Below are positions 27,201 through 39,556 of a DNA stretch of 64,000 nucleotides, piece by piece. A program made the position numbers and the translations under genes. Positions within the stretch are counted from its first letter, which is position 1; each line of letters starts with the position of its first letter. Source of the stretch: Bugula neritina (lineage: Eukaryota > Bryozoa > Gymnolaemata > Cheilostomatida > Bugulidae); NCBI GenBank assembly GCA_964035545.1, contig OZ037766.1, forward strand, positions 29,350,173 to 29,414,172, given 5' to 3'. Under the pieces are notes generated by a model, which saw nothing but the letters and a program-made list of their open reading frames with translations, did no database searches and was not told where the DNA came from.

Positions 27201-29763
27201 GATAGCCACGCAGTTCCAAGTTCACTTTGTGTTGGAGTTGTGATGCCTCAGCTAGCTTTGACTTGAGCATTTCCAGAGATTGTCTATCAGTTTCACAGAG
27301 ACTGCTACCAGAGATGGACGGGGTCGGACTAACAGTGGCTGACGCAACATCCTTCAAACTCCTGATCTCTTCTTCTAGTTGTATTATTATATCATTCAAT
27401 CTTTGAATCTCATCCTGATTGTGATAAGCAAGTAATTGTAGGTTAACAGCCTAAACTCGCAATAGATTTCCATGTAAACAACTATTTTCAACAAAATCAT
27501 TACGAGTATCACAACACATTTGTAGTTGAACACTTAGTTAATGTGAATAATGCTAAAGATTGAATGAAACTTATATATGGCAAAGGTTAGTGCTGCAATT
27601 AGTAATTTAGTTGAGAGAATCTTCTAATGGCAGACTTGAACTCAGCTATAATCTTCAGAGCAAAATTTGATTGAGAAAATGATTTGAAAAATAAAATTAC
27701 TTTTACTTATATTTAAAATATTATCCTGTAACATAATGTAAATACTCAAACTGATACTAAGTGAAATAAAATAATGCTGTAAAATATAAAATAGGCAGCT
27801 ACGATTCAGCAATATGATATAGCAAGAAGCATATGGTGATGGATTGGTAGATCACACCTCATCAAACTGCATTGGTGAAACGACTCCTGTGCCAGAGTTA
27901 AAGCATTCAAGTAATGCTCCCAGCATACATGTAGTTATGTCCTAACTTGTCAAAATTTGGACTTTAATTTGAATGGTGACTATATATACAAATCTGAGTT
28001 ATTACACAATTTGTGGCCCTTTATCTCATATGAGTTGAACATAATAGTGAATGCAGACTCCCTTACCTCATAGGAGTTGAACAAGGACTTTACTCGGGCC
28101 TTTCTGTTCATGGGCTCAGCAAACGCAGGTGATTCACTAGTTTCAACGTTCTGACCTCCTGGAAACAAGAGCAGAAGAGTCACATGACAGCTGATCCGTC
28201 CTGCTGACCTTGCTGACCTCCAAACGATACTACTAAAGTCTAAATACTGACTGGTATTACTAAATACTGACTGGTATTACTAAATACTAACTAGTACTAC
28301 TAAATATTGACTAGTATTACTAAATACTGACTAGTATTACTAAATACTGACTGGTATTACTAAATACTGACTAGTTTTACTAAATACTGACTAGTACTAC
28401 TAAATACTGACTAGTATTACTAAATACTGACTAGTATTACTAAATACTGACTAGTACTACTAAATACTGACTAGTATTACTAAATACTGACTAGTATTAC
28501 TAAATACTAACTCGTATTACTAAATACTAACTGGTATTACTAAATACTGACTGGTATTACTAAATACTTACTGGTAACATTTGACTAGTACAACTGCTTG
28601 GTGTAATTAAATATAATAAAACGTGAAATAGAATGGTAACAGTTAACCGGCTTTACTGAGTAGTATTATTGACTGATGAGTAATACTATTGACTAACGAG
28701 TAACTAGTATTACTGACTAATAATTAGCATTATTATGCATCATAATCAAATTTCATCATTAAAAGTTGGCAATATTTACAAACTAACACCTAAAATCACA
28801 ATAAACCATTTCACAGAGTTGTCATACCTAATAAAAGCCGAAAAGGCTGTTCAGTAGTTATCTCCACTCTGCAAGTGGGACAGTGTTTATTCTTGCTAGT
28901 CCAGATAATAATACAAGCTTTACAATAGACATGGTTGTTGTTGCAAGACACAGGTTCCCTCACCTAAACAATTACAGGACTGCACGGCAAACACAGCACA
29001 GGTACACACAGCAATGATAATCAAACATCAACTGAATGGGGGAAGGAGTTGTAAAAGCCAGGATTTCCAGTGTTTGGAATTGTCTACTTTTAAAATAAAG
29101 TTATTGCATTTGAAAACTGTGATTGGGAGCCAATTACAGCCACTGGCTTTCCAATGACATTTAGCACCTGTGAGCAACCTTTTTTATTTATAGTTGACTT
29201 GAGAAAACAGCAAATGGCACAGTGATGTCACTGATAAAGTGACATCATGTGACATAGTATGTCGTATAAAAGATACCAGAAGCCAAGTCAGACAAAGGCT
29301 AACAGTAAAGTCAGCAAAACATCCTGCAATACTTAATTTCAATATTCATCGCTAAATAAAGTAATAAAATGTAGACATAATAATAAAAAGTTTTAGATGT
29401 CTCAATAGTTGACTATTTCAATTTTAACAACTACAATAATCATGCACTGTACTCAATAATGAGAATTGTCTGCCATATTTAGATGCTGCTAACAAATCAA
29501 TCCAAATCAAGCCGGCAAAAGATAATTTCAGTTGTTTTAGCAACCAAAATAGATCATAGTAGCATTTGGATTTTGCGTCTATTGACTAGACATTTCAGAT
29601 TTGTAGCACATCCATCAATAGTCACTTAAAATAATGGCTGAATGCTGTTAAAATAACGCATTTCGGTTACCTTTCCCAGGCATATTTGGCACAAGATTGG
29701 CAATGTCATAGCTACAGTAGACGTCATTGCTCTTGGCTTTATGTGTCTGCTAATTTCATCCAT
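24292..29763 (-). CDS. OBI1: OBI1/RNF219-like RING E3 ubiquitin ligase, seven exons
   Basis: OBI1 (RNF219) is a nuclear RING E3 that ubiquitylates the origin recognition complex to promote origin firing. Minus-strand coding exons: 29763-29671, 28963-28828, 28158-28067, 27414-27196, 26056-25968, 25576-25383, 24995-24292. All have AG/GT borders, phases agree, and the product is 508 residues. The RING is perfect C3HC4: Cys25, 28, 38, His42, Cys45, 48, 59, 62, with LPILCQICLGK and HCPTCRVEIT matching the human protein's layout. A GG-x-S-E-S segment, then a coiled coil (about residues 105-270), follows in the same order as RNF219. GRFTVAALESQ with LKKALSVSDNHIQALE is a close match to its conserved coiled-coil block. 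The C-terminal 235 residues are Ser/Thr-rich with TPTKRSRS and SPTKRSKPS basic patches that could be nuclear signals or CDK sites. It is shorter than human (726 aa). The start could instead be Met13 (29727), which fits the human N-terminus better; TATAG directly upstream of the first ATG may be a splice acceptor from a 5' UTR exon. Confidence 0.9.
26598..26642 (-). ncRNA. Degenerate type I hammerhead ribozyme motif (Penelope-like element relic)
   Basis: Read on the minus strand, CTGATGA (26637-26631) is followed by a GGG/CCC stem II with a short loop, then AAAA (26617-26614) where the hammerhead core needs GAAA. Next come a minimal stem III (CAG, loop CGG, CTG), the cleavage triplet GTA (26605-26603), and AATAG that pairs with CTGTT just upstream of the core to make stem I. 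The short stem III with CAGCGGCTGTA is the layout I associate with hammerheads in Penelope-like retroelement terminal repeats. One core G is replaced by A, so self-cleavage should be lost or very weak. It lies in intron 4 of the OBI1-like gene, on the same strand. No PLE reverse transcriptase is visible nearby. Confidence 0.55.
28241..28576. repeat. 20-bp minisatellite, about 16.8 copies
   Basis: The unit TAAATACTGACTAGTATTAC is repeated head to tail with almost perfect 20-base register from 28241 to 28560, plus 16 bases of a further copy. Variants are mostly CTGG for CTAG, ACTAC for ATTAC, and single T/A changes. Inside each unit AATACT and AGTATT are inverted repeats separated by GACT, so each copy can form a small hairpin. 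The array is in intron 2 of the OBI1-like gene; weaker related words continue to about 28735. Confidence 0.95.
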
Positions 29764-30439
29764 CACCCTATAGAATAATTCCACAATTCAAAAATATTTA
29801 ATTTGCCCTTTCAAAGCAATACTGTTGAGCTGGAATAAAAATGTGAGAAGCATATTAATATGCCCTTTAACACAAAATTTCAACTCAATTTCTCAAGTTA
29901 TCTTTAGAATAGAATAAAATATCAGTTACAGAATAGAGTCAAAACAGTTTATGAAACTTTATCAATAAGACAAAGTCAGCTTGATTAAATAACTTTTAAA
30001 ATTACAAACTTAAAACACTAAACTGCTATCTGTAAGTTATAATTATTCCATACAAATTCAAGGCAGTGACCTAAAGTTCAATAACTCAGGCATGCACAAG
30101 CGAGTAGCAAAAACTCAGTTATCAGTAGTCAGAATGATACTAATAACTAATAAGTAATAATCAGCACGATTTTAAATATTATGTAACTAGTGATGTCAAT
30201 ACAGCCGACAAAAAATGTGTTTAATCTAGCTATATTAATTAATAACACGAATTAGTGCCAACAACTTTAGGCTCTCATAAAAATTTCAATTTTAAAAAAG
30301 TATTTTTTTCATATAATTGTGAATTTATTTCTAAAGGTATGAGAGCATGAATCAAGTAAAAGCAATTTGATTTAGAGACTTGCTCACTCATCGACACACA
30401 GACTCACTAATTTCAGTATTAGGAATTATTCAACTCCAG

Positions 30440-30870
30440 CCATTAAGTTTTGACATAATTATTATTATATTAATATAATTATTATTATATGTAGGCCTAT
30501 ATTATTATTAATAGATTTATATTTATAATTAAATTTATAATTAAATTTAATTTGATGATTATATTTATAATGAATAATTTTATTCTATATAAGTATAACA
30601 ATAATCATAATGATATTCATATTCATATTGATGATCAGTTTGATGATTGATTCATATTTATTGACTGAATTTAATGATTACGATATTTATGATTATATTC
30701 GTATTGATAACGATAAATTTATATTTATATTGATATTGAATTTCAATTCGATGTTATTAAAATTAAATTAATCATTATTATAATCATAATCATAATGAAC
30801 TCATAATCATAATGATAATCATTATCATTATGATTATCATAATGATAATGATAATCAATATCATAATGCT
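30440..30870. repeat. AT-rich palindromic ATCATAATG/TTATAATTA repeat
   Basis: The left part is made of TTATTATAT and AATTTATAATT words; the right part repeats ATCATAATGATAATCATTAT-type sequence that is close to its own reverse complement, so the strand can fold back on itself. It sits 0.7-1.1 kb upstream of the OBI1-like start. It looks like an expanded simple repeat, not a transposon: no terminal repeats or target duplications were found. Confidence 0.7.
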
Positions 30871-31690
30871 CATTGCTAACTTTAAGTTTAGGAGAAGCTA
30901 AATTGCCATACAATTACAATAGTAATTGTAATAAAAATTTCTTAGTTCATCAATTAAATGCAATTGACTAATGAGCATAATTACATTTAGACTTGGAAGA
31001 TTACTTGTTCTAAGCTGTCAGATTGAGATACTGAGACTGAGTCCTAGTGGCCTTTGTTTTTTACTTTACCCGCGAGTATCACGTGACACAGCTTTAGTTA
31101 AAATCTTGGTGACACTTTGTAAATTATTAGGAAGGACGTTGATGTCTCTATCACACTTTATACAAGAATTTATCTAATAAACTCAGGCAATTTAGCAATA
31201 AACACTTTTAAAAGGTCTATTTACTCTATATATGACCTTTGCACTCATTCACCACCAACTTGGAGCTGCTTATAGAACTATTCTTGCGCCATTGTATTAT
31301 CTATTGGACATAATATTATTTTTCCTTTTATTCACATTTTCCTCGTTACTTAGCTGTGCTACAGGTGTATATTCAAGCAGTATTTTATAACGTTAAGCGA
31401 TATATTGTATGCTATGCTATATATATATAGATCAGGAAATACACATGCAGGGTTTTATCCTTCTACAGAGTAGATACTACACAGTGACATGGGATATTTA
31501 TAGAGAAGAATATGCTAATCGTAATTATAATAGATCGTTAACAATTTGAGTAGGAGCTATTTTAGTAAAATAATTTACGAAGTCAACGTAATTTTATATC
31601 ATAGCACAATCTGCCCAGAAAATATTTGCCAATGAAAATAGAGGTAACAAAAATAAGTGGAATAGCTAATATTTTTATGTGTATTATATT

Positions 31691-31743
31691 CACTCTTTCT
31701 CCCCTTCTCCCGCCCTCCCCCATCTCTCTCCGCCTCCCTCTCT
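31691..31743. repeat. Short polypyrimidine tract
   Basis: A run of about 53 C/T bases with only two G (CTCTTTCTCCCCTTCTCCCG and onward) stands out from AT-rich surroundings about 0.9 kb upstream of P450 gene A. It may be a structural or promoter-associated tract, but no specific factor site is recognised. Confidence 0.5.
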
Positions 31744-32576
31744 GTACTACACAACTATATCGCATGTCCTGCAAGCAACAAATTCATTTATCATAAAAAT
31801 CTATATCTGTATCTGAATTGTTTCGGGATGACTGTCAACTCATCACTGGGTGTACCTTTTTTGCATTTTGTTGGTTTGGTAAACTGTTATAAGTAGAATA
31901 ATCCCTAATACATCTTCATGCTCTCCATAATCGTCTTTTACTAGCCACCCATCATTTATCCACCACTAAAGTTCTTCATTTTACACATACAAAGTTTTGT
32001 TTATATCTACAGCTTTGTGTTAAAATAAATAACAGAATTATTATATATATTTGCATAATATATATAAATAACCTAATTATTCTAATTGCCTAATTTAGCA
32101 ACCAGTTATATTATAAGCATGCACAAAATACTTTCATTTATAGTGAGTGATACACATGATAGTTAGCATTGTTGAGTTTTAGGTAAACTTCCTATTATAT
32201 GAGCTTTCAAAAGCATAATCAATTAGCATGAGTTTAAATTGCTATAGCTTCCTTCTACATCTAACTGATAACATGGAAGTAGCCTGCAAATAAATAATAA
32301 TGAACTACAGTGGTTGAGAATATAATGTTGAGGAGACAACTCGTATATTCATCGTAAATAACATTGACATAGTAAAGATCTAAAACTACACAACTATTTT
32401 TTACCACCTCTTCAAAAATAAAAATCTATATAGCTCTCGACTCATTGAACTATAAGTTTCAGTTCAGTGTCTCGACTATGCCACATTAATTCGGCCTCCA
32501 CTGCTACAGAGAGTGGAAGTTGGACAAGAACCAGTCAGACTCAAACTAAACTGGTGACAAGCCGCTTTAAGTTGAT

Positions 32577-32600
32577 TACTAAAAGAATTGCTACAGCAGC
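32577..32600 (+). promoter_or_regulatory. Shared upstream motif of the P450 array (copy A, diverged)
   Basis: TACTAAAAGAATTGCTACAG lies 60 bases before the gene A start codon. Genes B and C have TACTAAAATTGCTGCCCT at 58 and 56 bases before theirs. Copy A carries a small insertion and changes relative to B and C. Position and conservation suggest a promoter-proximal or 5' UTR element inherited in the duplications. Confidence 0.4.
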
Positions 32601-32636
32601 GTTTACCTCACATAAAACATACAAATAAATAGAAAA

Positions 32637-35600
32637 ATGATACTTCCATTTGTTATATTCGCATGCCTCATAATTATTGTCCTTCTAGGAACTTTGTTTT
32701 GGCTTTATCCGGTGAGTTCAACATGAACATGAACAATAAAATTAAATATAATTATAAAATTAAAAATAAGTATAAGTGTAGCTGATAGTATTACTTTACT
32801 ATTACTATTACTATAGTATTAGTATTGCATTTAGTATAGCTGTATTTAAGTCGTATGCTTTGTGTAAGTATTACAATGACAATCACCATGAGTATGACTT
32901 TGAGTAGATATTAGTATCACATTCACTGTCAGCAATGACAATCCTTTAATCGATTATATTGAACGATATGAATAAAATTAGTAAAATTTTAATAATTAAA
33001 AACATCATAACTATAAGGCATTATGACAGTATAACCCTTTATATAGGCTTAATCAGTTAATGGGTAAACCCAATACTAATTATAATACTATTGGATAAGA
33101 TAAGTATACCTGAAGTCGATGTTAAGTTTACATTTTGAGTTTGTTTTAAGTTTGAACTCCGCCCTGTGAAGTTGAATGTGATGGCAATTATTCAATATTG
33201 CAACTGATTCTGTGTTAGATTCTTTGTAATGTGTGATGTTCAACTGCATTTTTATATTTATTATTACTAGTACAAGTACTTGTAGTTGTTATTGTTTTAG
33301 AGAAATTGATCAATTGTAGTTCGTTTTAACTGCTTGTTTTTTGCTTTGTAATTCATATAAATTTATGACAATTGATAATGCTTTCAAATGTATATCTGAA
33401 TGATTGTTTTTTGTTTTAGGGATCACAGAAAATATCCACAGTGCCTGGACTTGAACCTAGCTCAGAGTCGTGAGTCTAATTTTATGTTTTAATATAATAA
33501 GTATGTATACAAGTTTTTGTAGCAGTTATAACTAATTTTAGTGCAGTTTGAGATATATTTTTACACCCTCTTTCCATTTTAATAAACAATACATTTTTAA
33601 TATCATAATTAAAGATGCTGTGTAGCATTTGTATTGTTTTATTAAAATGTATTAACAATCTATAAAAAAATTTAGCATGCGGTAGAAATTACATATAAGA
33701 TAGTTACAGTTTTTCATTGATTGACAGTAGTAACTTTCTTAAATGCGCAGCTTGAATGTGTATATAAATTTATAACTAGTTCTATGCCACACTTGATGGA
33801 TAAGCACTAGCTTCCAATTACTAGACAAGATGTCGAGAATTTCGCTAAATCATTAGATAATCTATAAAAAAAATTAGCATGCGGTAGAAATTGTAACATC
33901 CTGTTGTGCGTGAGACTTAGCATGTTGTTCCACACTTTTAAAGTTTATTCATTGACGAAATGCCTATTTTTCAACTATCTTAAACTGATAACATCTATTG
34001 CAGAGATGGTAATATTCCGGACATTCAAAGTGCTGGTAGCATGACTGAGTTTCTTGAGAAATTACACAAAGAGTTTGGGCCTATAGCCTCTTTTTGGATT
34101 GAGAAAGAGTTTATTGTTAGCATAGCCAGTCCCGAGCTGTTCAAAGAAGTTTCGCATATATTTGATCGACCAGGTAACTCTATGATGACTGAAGTCACTC
34201 TACTGCACAGTACTGAGTATATGTTAGCTTGCCATCAAGTGGAGATACATATTATATTCTTAGTATCATATTCGTAGTAGGTACTGATGTGCTACTTCCT
34301 GACTATATACAACATGCAGGTGTTACTAATGTGATATTCTTCAATATTGCAGTATCTCTGTTTAAAAGCTATGAACCACTGCTTGGCCTTCAAAGTATTC
34401 AATACAAAAATGGACCTGATGGCCAACAACTGAGGAAACTTCATGACAGGTCCTTCACTCAGGCCAAGGTCGTCTCTCAGATGGCTGTCCTTCAAGAGGT
34501 GAAGATTTATACACAGATTATCACTCTTTGCCGTTTTTTATAGAGTTCAAATGTCATACTGGACAATACTGAACATATATACTTCCTAAGATAAACTAAT
34601 ATTTTTTCCTATAGTTTGGAGTTTCAGAATAAAACATAGAATTGACTTAGCCATCTCATCTTATTCTACCCTATTTTATTCTATCTTATCTTCTGTCCGA
34701 TCTTATATCCTATTTTCTCGAATTTGAGTAAAATAGGATGTTTTTGCCGCTAGGTCAAAATGATTTTTTGTTTTTATTCATGCTTCTCTGCTATGATATA
34801 GTTTCATATATTATATCTTTTGTTATAATAGACCCTTTTCAGAGGTCCCTAATATCCCCCTTACAATTAAGATTTGTGTCTTCCCAAAATGGAAATTGTT
34901 GAACAAAATAAACATATTTTTGTGATTTTGGTTGCTGAGCAATGCTGAAGTGCCACATCAGCGTCGCTCAGTAACCAAAACCACAAAAATGCTTTCAAAT
35001 TTATTTTCTTCAAAATTTTTCAGGAAGAAATGTTTTTAATTTTTTCAACTGCTAATATGTGTGCTTATACCAAAATATCTATCTCCTAAAAGAACAATTC
35101 TATAACATATTTGGAATTTTGAGTAGCAGCCAAACTTTAAATTTTTAATGAGTTTGCTGTTTATACAAAGGTTCAGCGTATTCACTTTGGGAGGACACAA
35201 CTCCTAATTATAAAGGGGAATATCAAGGACCTCTGAAAAGGGTCTATACATTACGTTGTAATACACTGTTTTATATTGCACTATCTTGTCATTCACTAGG
35301 TAGCAGTAAATGCAGTTTTATAACAGATCTTTATTATAAGAATTATTTTTTAGGTCATTGAAGAGCTTCTGAAAAAATGGAACAAGATGGCCATTACCCA
35401 AGAACATATACCGCTCGGATTGCACATGTCGGCTGTTGTAATGAAATCTCTCACTCGTTTTGCTTTTGGTGAATATTTCAAAGATGAGAAAGCGTTGATA
35501 GCTTTCAGAAAGGATTATGATTTTGTGAGTGATGCTGTAGATATCGGATGTTTCAATCTCCAATTGTTTCAAGTCATTTAATTGTTTAGCATCAGAAATG

Positions 35601-38600
35601 CTTCTTCTTGAAAACTGACTGTCAAGCATACTTTCTCTTGTTTCTGATCCAACTTATGTGGAGGTCAATGGTAATGTAAGCTGATCATACCAGCAGCTGA
35701 TCATTGGATGCCCTGCTCTATTCACAACATGAATTTCATATAAAGTGAGAAACCGTGATTTCCCAGCATCTTTTTGATGACTACTTGGTACTTCAATCAC
35801 CTGCTGTCATTTTACACCAAAGTCATCATGTTATTTTCATATTTTATTGTTGACAGTGTTTCTGGGCAATGGAGAATACATTAGTGGAAGGACCAATGAA
35901 ACCTGGAAGTGATCGAGAGAAAAAGTTCAAGGAAGGTGAAATGAAACATTGTCTTGATTTTGTATTATACTAATAGATCATTAATTTACATACATAGTGT
36001 ATATATTGATAGACACAATATTCTTTAAGTTATTGGTATAATTTATCTCCCTTTATTTACCTGTATATACTTGTATTTACCTGTATCTTGATATTTAATG
36101 CCAGGTATTCAACGTTTGAAGAATATCACCAGTGAAATCATCCAACGAAGAAAACAGGAAGAAATATCTCCTGATGACCGGATCTTCATTGGTAAGAGAT
36201 GTTTAGTCATTGTAGAATTCAGTATGGTATGTAAAATATATGAATAGATACATGAAACATTATAATTTGCATTGATTTTTATATCAGTTGCTCATTTTAA
36301 GAGGCAGCTTTAACAAACTTCCTTTAAAACACATGTTCTAACTCGTAGATGTGTTTGTTATGTTGTGGAGTTTATCAGTCACTCACTAGTCAATTCCAGT
36401 CATTGTTTTGCCATGTACAGTATTATTCATCATTTCTCATTTACCAGTAGTATGTGTTGTGTAATGTCTGTCTACAGATGTTTTAATGGAGAATTACACA
36501 GATGAGGACATGATATTTGATGACATCATCACATACTTGATTGGAGGATCTCACACAACGTCATTCTGTGAGTGAAGCAGCAATATGTGTGTGCTCGTGC
36601 GTGTGTACGTGTGTGCGTGTATAGCTGGATCTATGAACGAAGACAGACAGCCAAATATGCAAGTCTTCTGATTATTTCGTAAGAAGCTGTTTTTCTTCTA
36701 TCTAATATTGATACATATTTTAGTTATGACATGGGCCTTATATTTCCTCGCTACACATGAAGATATGCAGGATAAATTATATGCTGAAGTGACTAAGTAC
36801 TACAAAGGAGGTCCCATAACCTGGGACATGATTAAAAACATGACGTATGTTGTATCTTTCTCTCTTTCAGCGTTTGATATTGTTAATTACTCGACACAAG
36901 AGTTACATTTAACTCGGCTGGTTTTGACAGACTGCAACTCTTTTCTTTTCTCAGAACAATACGTCAGCATTTCTAACTTTTAATGTCTGAACGAAGTTAT
37001 ATTATTTCGATAGTTCAACATTTTTATTAAATTTGATTTAATTTATTATGTAATATTCTGCACATTATATTTGTATGATTCTATAAATGTCATTTATTTA
37101 TTTCTAATGTATATTGATTTTAGTTACTTGGAGAATTTTTGCAAAGAGACTCTACGATTCTCCCGATTGGCTCCCTTCGCTGCTCGTGTTTCCTCCCATG
37201 ACAGTCTGCTCGGTGGTCATGTGATACCGAAAAATGTAAGTCTGTCTTTAACATGCTTTAAAACTGCTTTGTTATTATATCCTTGGATGAAATAACAAGC
37301 AGTTTTATGCTGAATAGAACTGTATAATTTGATTGGGCATATAATTTGATAAAAAAGAATTGTGACACATATAATATATATTACATGTATAAGATGTATT
37401 CCATGTTTGTGTCCATGCATGCGCATTACATTTCACTAAAAAATTTATTGAAAAAAGTAACAATGTTTGGCTAATCAGTTAAAACAATTTGATTAAGGAT
37501 ACCATCGCAGTGAGAAGACCAATCTCATATATTTAATTATCTAAATGAGCTTGAAACATGATGCCGTAGTTTCAGATTTCAAATTGTGTTTTCTGTGTGT
37601 TTTGTTAGTATCTGATAATTTAGACTTCTGTTATTTGATTCTCATGAAAAAGACATTCAAGGCAGAGAGCATACAACTATTAACTTAAAACTTGGTGAAA
37701 ACAATTCAAGAGTAATAGTTTTATGTGGCTGTGATTCCACGTCAATGTTCTAAGATCTTGTAAGGAGATGTTCTTGTTCTGTAGACTCCAATAATAACAT
37801 CAATAGGGACTCTGTTAAGTGACAAGAATCTATGGAAGGATCCGGAAACGTGAGTACAATTTACTTCCTTTTTTACTACTCAGTTCTCTGCGTGTATTTA
37901 TCTTCATATTTATCAGATGCCAAATTTTACGATGTTTTGAAAGTGTAACATTTTATCTACTTCGTAACAACTAATTTTTATTTTCCTTTCTCTTTAAATC
38001 GCTGTCTTAGGTGTCTTATGTAATGCCTATATTAATTGAACTAATGAAAATACCAGTAAAAATTTTTGTTCATAAACCAACAATAATGTCGATTGGTTTG
38101 TTTTTAAAATAGATGCAACATGGAAGTTTTTCACTTGTATAGCTACACTATGATTCCACGTTTTCTGGTAGAAATTGCATTGCTTTTCTCGCATTGATAG
38201 TTTTTTTTTTGTCCACTTTCATATATTTAATTTTAATCTTTTGCTATTATTACTTCTTGGCAATAACGAACATTAAAATTTTGTTTAATGGGAAATTTTG
38301 TAGGAGTTTATATTTAATTGCCTGCAATAATCATGATGCCAAATGACTTTGTTCAATCTGTCAACATTGGTTATTTTGCTGCTCTTTTCCAGCTTTAACC
38401 CTGATCGATTTAATGAAAGACCTCCACCATATGCATTTGAACCATTTGGTTTTGCCGGAAAGAGAAAATGCCCAGGCTACCGACTTTCCGAAATTGAAGC
38501 TAACATTTTCCTCATACTCACTATCAAACAATTTAAAGTAATATACTGTACATTATATTATATATACCCTCATTTGGAAGCGTACTCAAACACATTGTAT

Positions 38601-38912
38601 TTGAATTTGAAATTATATATAATATCCATTATACTTATTCTAAGCACTTTAAATCACAAATAAATTATTGCAAATTGCATTCGATCTACTAAAAGTGTTA
38701 CCCTAGAAAATTTCCCATTCAATTTACAACTGCAACTTTCAATTTAATACCTTTTCTACAGTTTGCCCTCTTGTAACAATATCTCTAAGTTTACAAAGCA
38801 GCTTTTTGATTGGTAGGTTGCATTGGTTCCTGGCCAAGTGGTCAAGAATTTGTATGGAATTGTTACTAAACCAGCTGATGAGATATGGCTGACAGTGGAA
38901 GAAAGGAAGTAG
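32637..38912 (+). CDS. CYP20A1-like: CYP20-type cytochrome P450, tandem copy A, 13 exons
   Basis: Membrane-anchored heme monooxygenase of the CYP20 family, whose substrates are unknown. Exons: 32637-32711, 33420-33469, 34004-34173, 34353-34498, 35354-35524, 35857-35935, 36105-36191, 36478-36567, 36724-36844, 37124-37235, 37785-37849, 38393-38537, 38817-38912; all have AG/GT borders and join to 468 residues, close to human CYP20A1 (462). Residues 1-25 are a hydrophobic ER anchor. VPGLEP then [12 protein letters not shown] matches the CYP20 N-terminus (IPGITP, DGNLPDI-x-SGS). The I-helix motif is GGSHTT (282-287), ExxR is ETLR (338-341), FNPDRF is the PERF-type motif (390-395), and [11 protein letters not shown] carries the heme ligand Cys415. 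The ending ([22 protein letters not shown]) parallels human GQVIETKYELVT and AWITVSKRY. Intron 4 holds a 414-bp MITE; intron 2 holds a duplicated 35-bp segment (about 33653-33689 and 33854-33891). The complete frame suggests a working gene. Confidence 0.92.
34831..35244. mobile_element. Palindromic MITE with TA target duplication
   Basis: Terminal inverted repeats start GACCCTTTTCAGAGGTCC on both ends and continue with mismatches for about 60 bases. The centre (about 34915-34990) is a second long inverted repeat around a TTTTGGTTGCTGAGC arm, so nearly the whole 414 bases can fold on itself. TA flanks both ends (34829-34830 and 35245-35246), which fits a Tc1/mariner-type nonautonomous element. 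It has no coding capacity. The matching introns of genes B and C lack it: gene C reads TTGTTATAATGCACTA straight through the same point. Confidence 0.85.
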
Positions 38913-39256
38913 TTTAACATTTCTTATCTTATATTATGTTATTAAAAGATGATTTATCTACTTACTTTTATTAGAAATATTCTAGTCTGACTTCTGGGCT
39001 ATGTAAAATTGTTTCTTTATTATATTTAAATATTGACGTTCTATGATTCAGAGAAATTTTTAATGCTAATAGTTGGATGATTTTATTGGATAGCTTTAAG
39101 CTAGTATTTTCATTTCTAAAGGCTTGGGTTAAATGTTTAAAATATTTATTGTTAGTTTTTAAGCTGTCAACACATGTGGATTCTAGTTACCACAAGTCCA
39201 GGTTGACTATGAACTAGTTTTGCCTTGAATATTGTATTTCCTAATCATTTCAGTAC

Positions 39257-39262
39257 AATAAA
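39257..39262 (+). terminator. Polyadenylation signal of P450 gene A
   Basis: AATAAA within CAATAAAGTTTTTAAATAAA, 345 bases after the stop codon. It is the first good hexamer downstream of gene A and precedes the TG-rich repeat by about 45 bases, which would serve as a GT-rich downstream element. Confidence 0.6.
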
Positions 39263-39307
39263 GTTTTTAAATAAACACTAATTTATTATATAATATATGG
39301 TAAATAT

Positions 39308-39417
39308 GGTATGTGTGCGTGTGCGCCGGCGTGCGCGCGCGTGTGTTTATGTACTTTTGCGTGTGTGTGCGTGTAGATATTTTTGCGTGTGTGTGTGTGT
39401 GTGTGTTTATATATTTT

Positions 39418-39478
<61 letters not shown>

Positions 39479-39492
39479 ATATATTTTTGCGT

Positions 39493-39526
<34 letters not shown>

Positions 39527-39556
39527 ATATATTTTTGCGTGTGTGTGTGTGTGTTT
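39308..39556. repeat. Composite (TG)n microsatellite with TTTATATATTTTTGCG spacers
   Basis: TG dinucleotide runs are interrupted about every 35-60 bases by the same 12-16-base spacer (TTTATATATTTTTGCG, with variants at about 39378, 39406, 39476 and 39527). The higher-order order spacer-(TG)n-spacer-(TG)n suggests repeat-block duplication rather than simple slippage. All open frames through it are artefacts (Cys/Val peptides). Confidence 0.9.

Larger units (their letters stand above)
29764..32636. other. Intergenic region between divergent OBI1-like and CYP20-like genes
   Basis: The OBI1-like gene starts leftward at 29763 and P450 gene A starts rightward at 32637, so promoters of both should lie here. 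I see no exon. The middle (30440-30870) is palindromic AT-rich repeat and 31691-31743 is a pyrimidine tract, both listed separately. The open frame at 30971-31177 has no recognisable domain. Confidence 0.55.

Noticed and set aside
28241-28576. CRISPR-like array of regular repeats
   Set aside because: Units are contiguous with no spacers and the context is a eukaryotic intron; it is a minisatellite.
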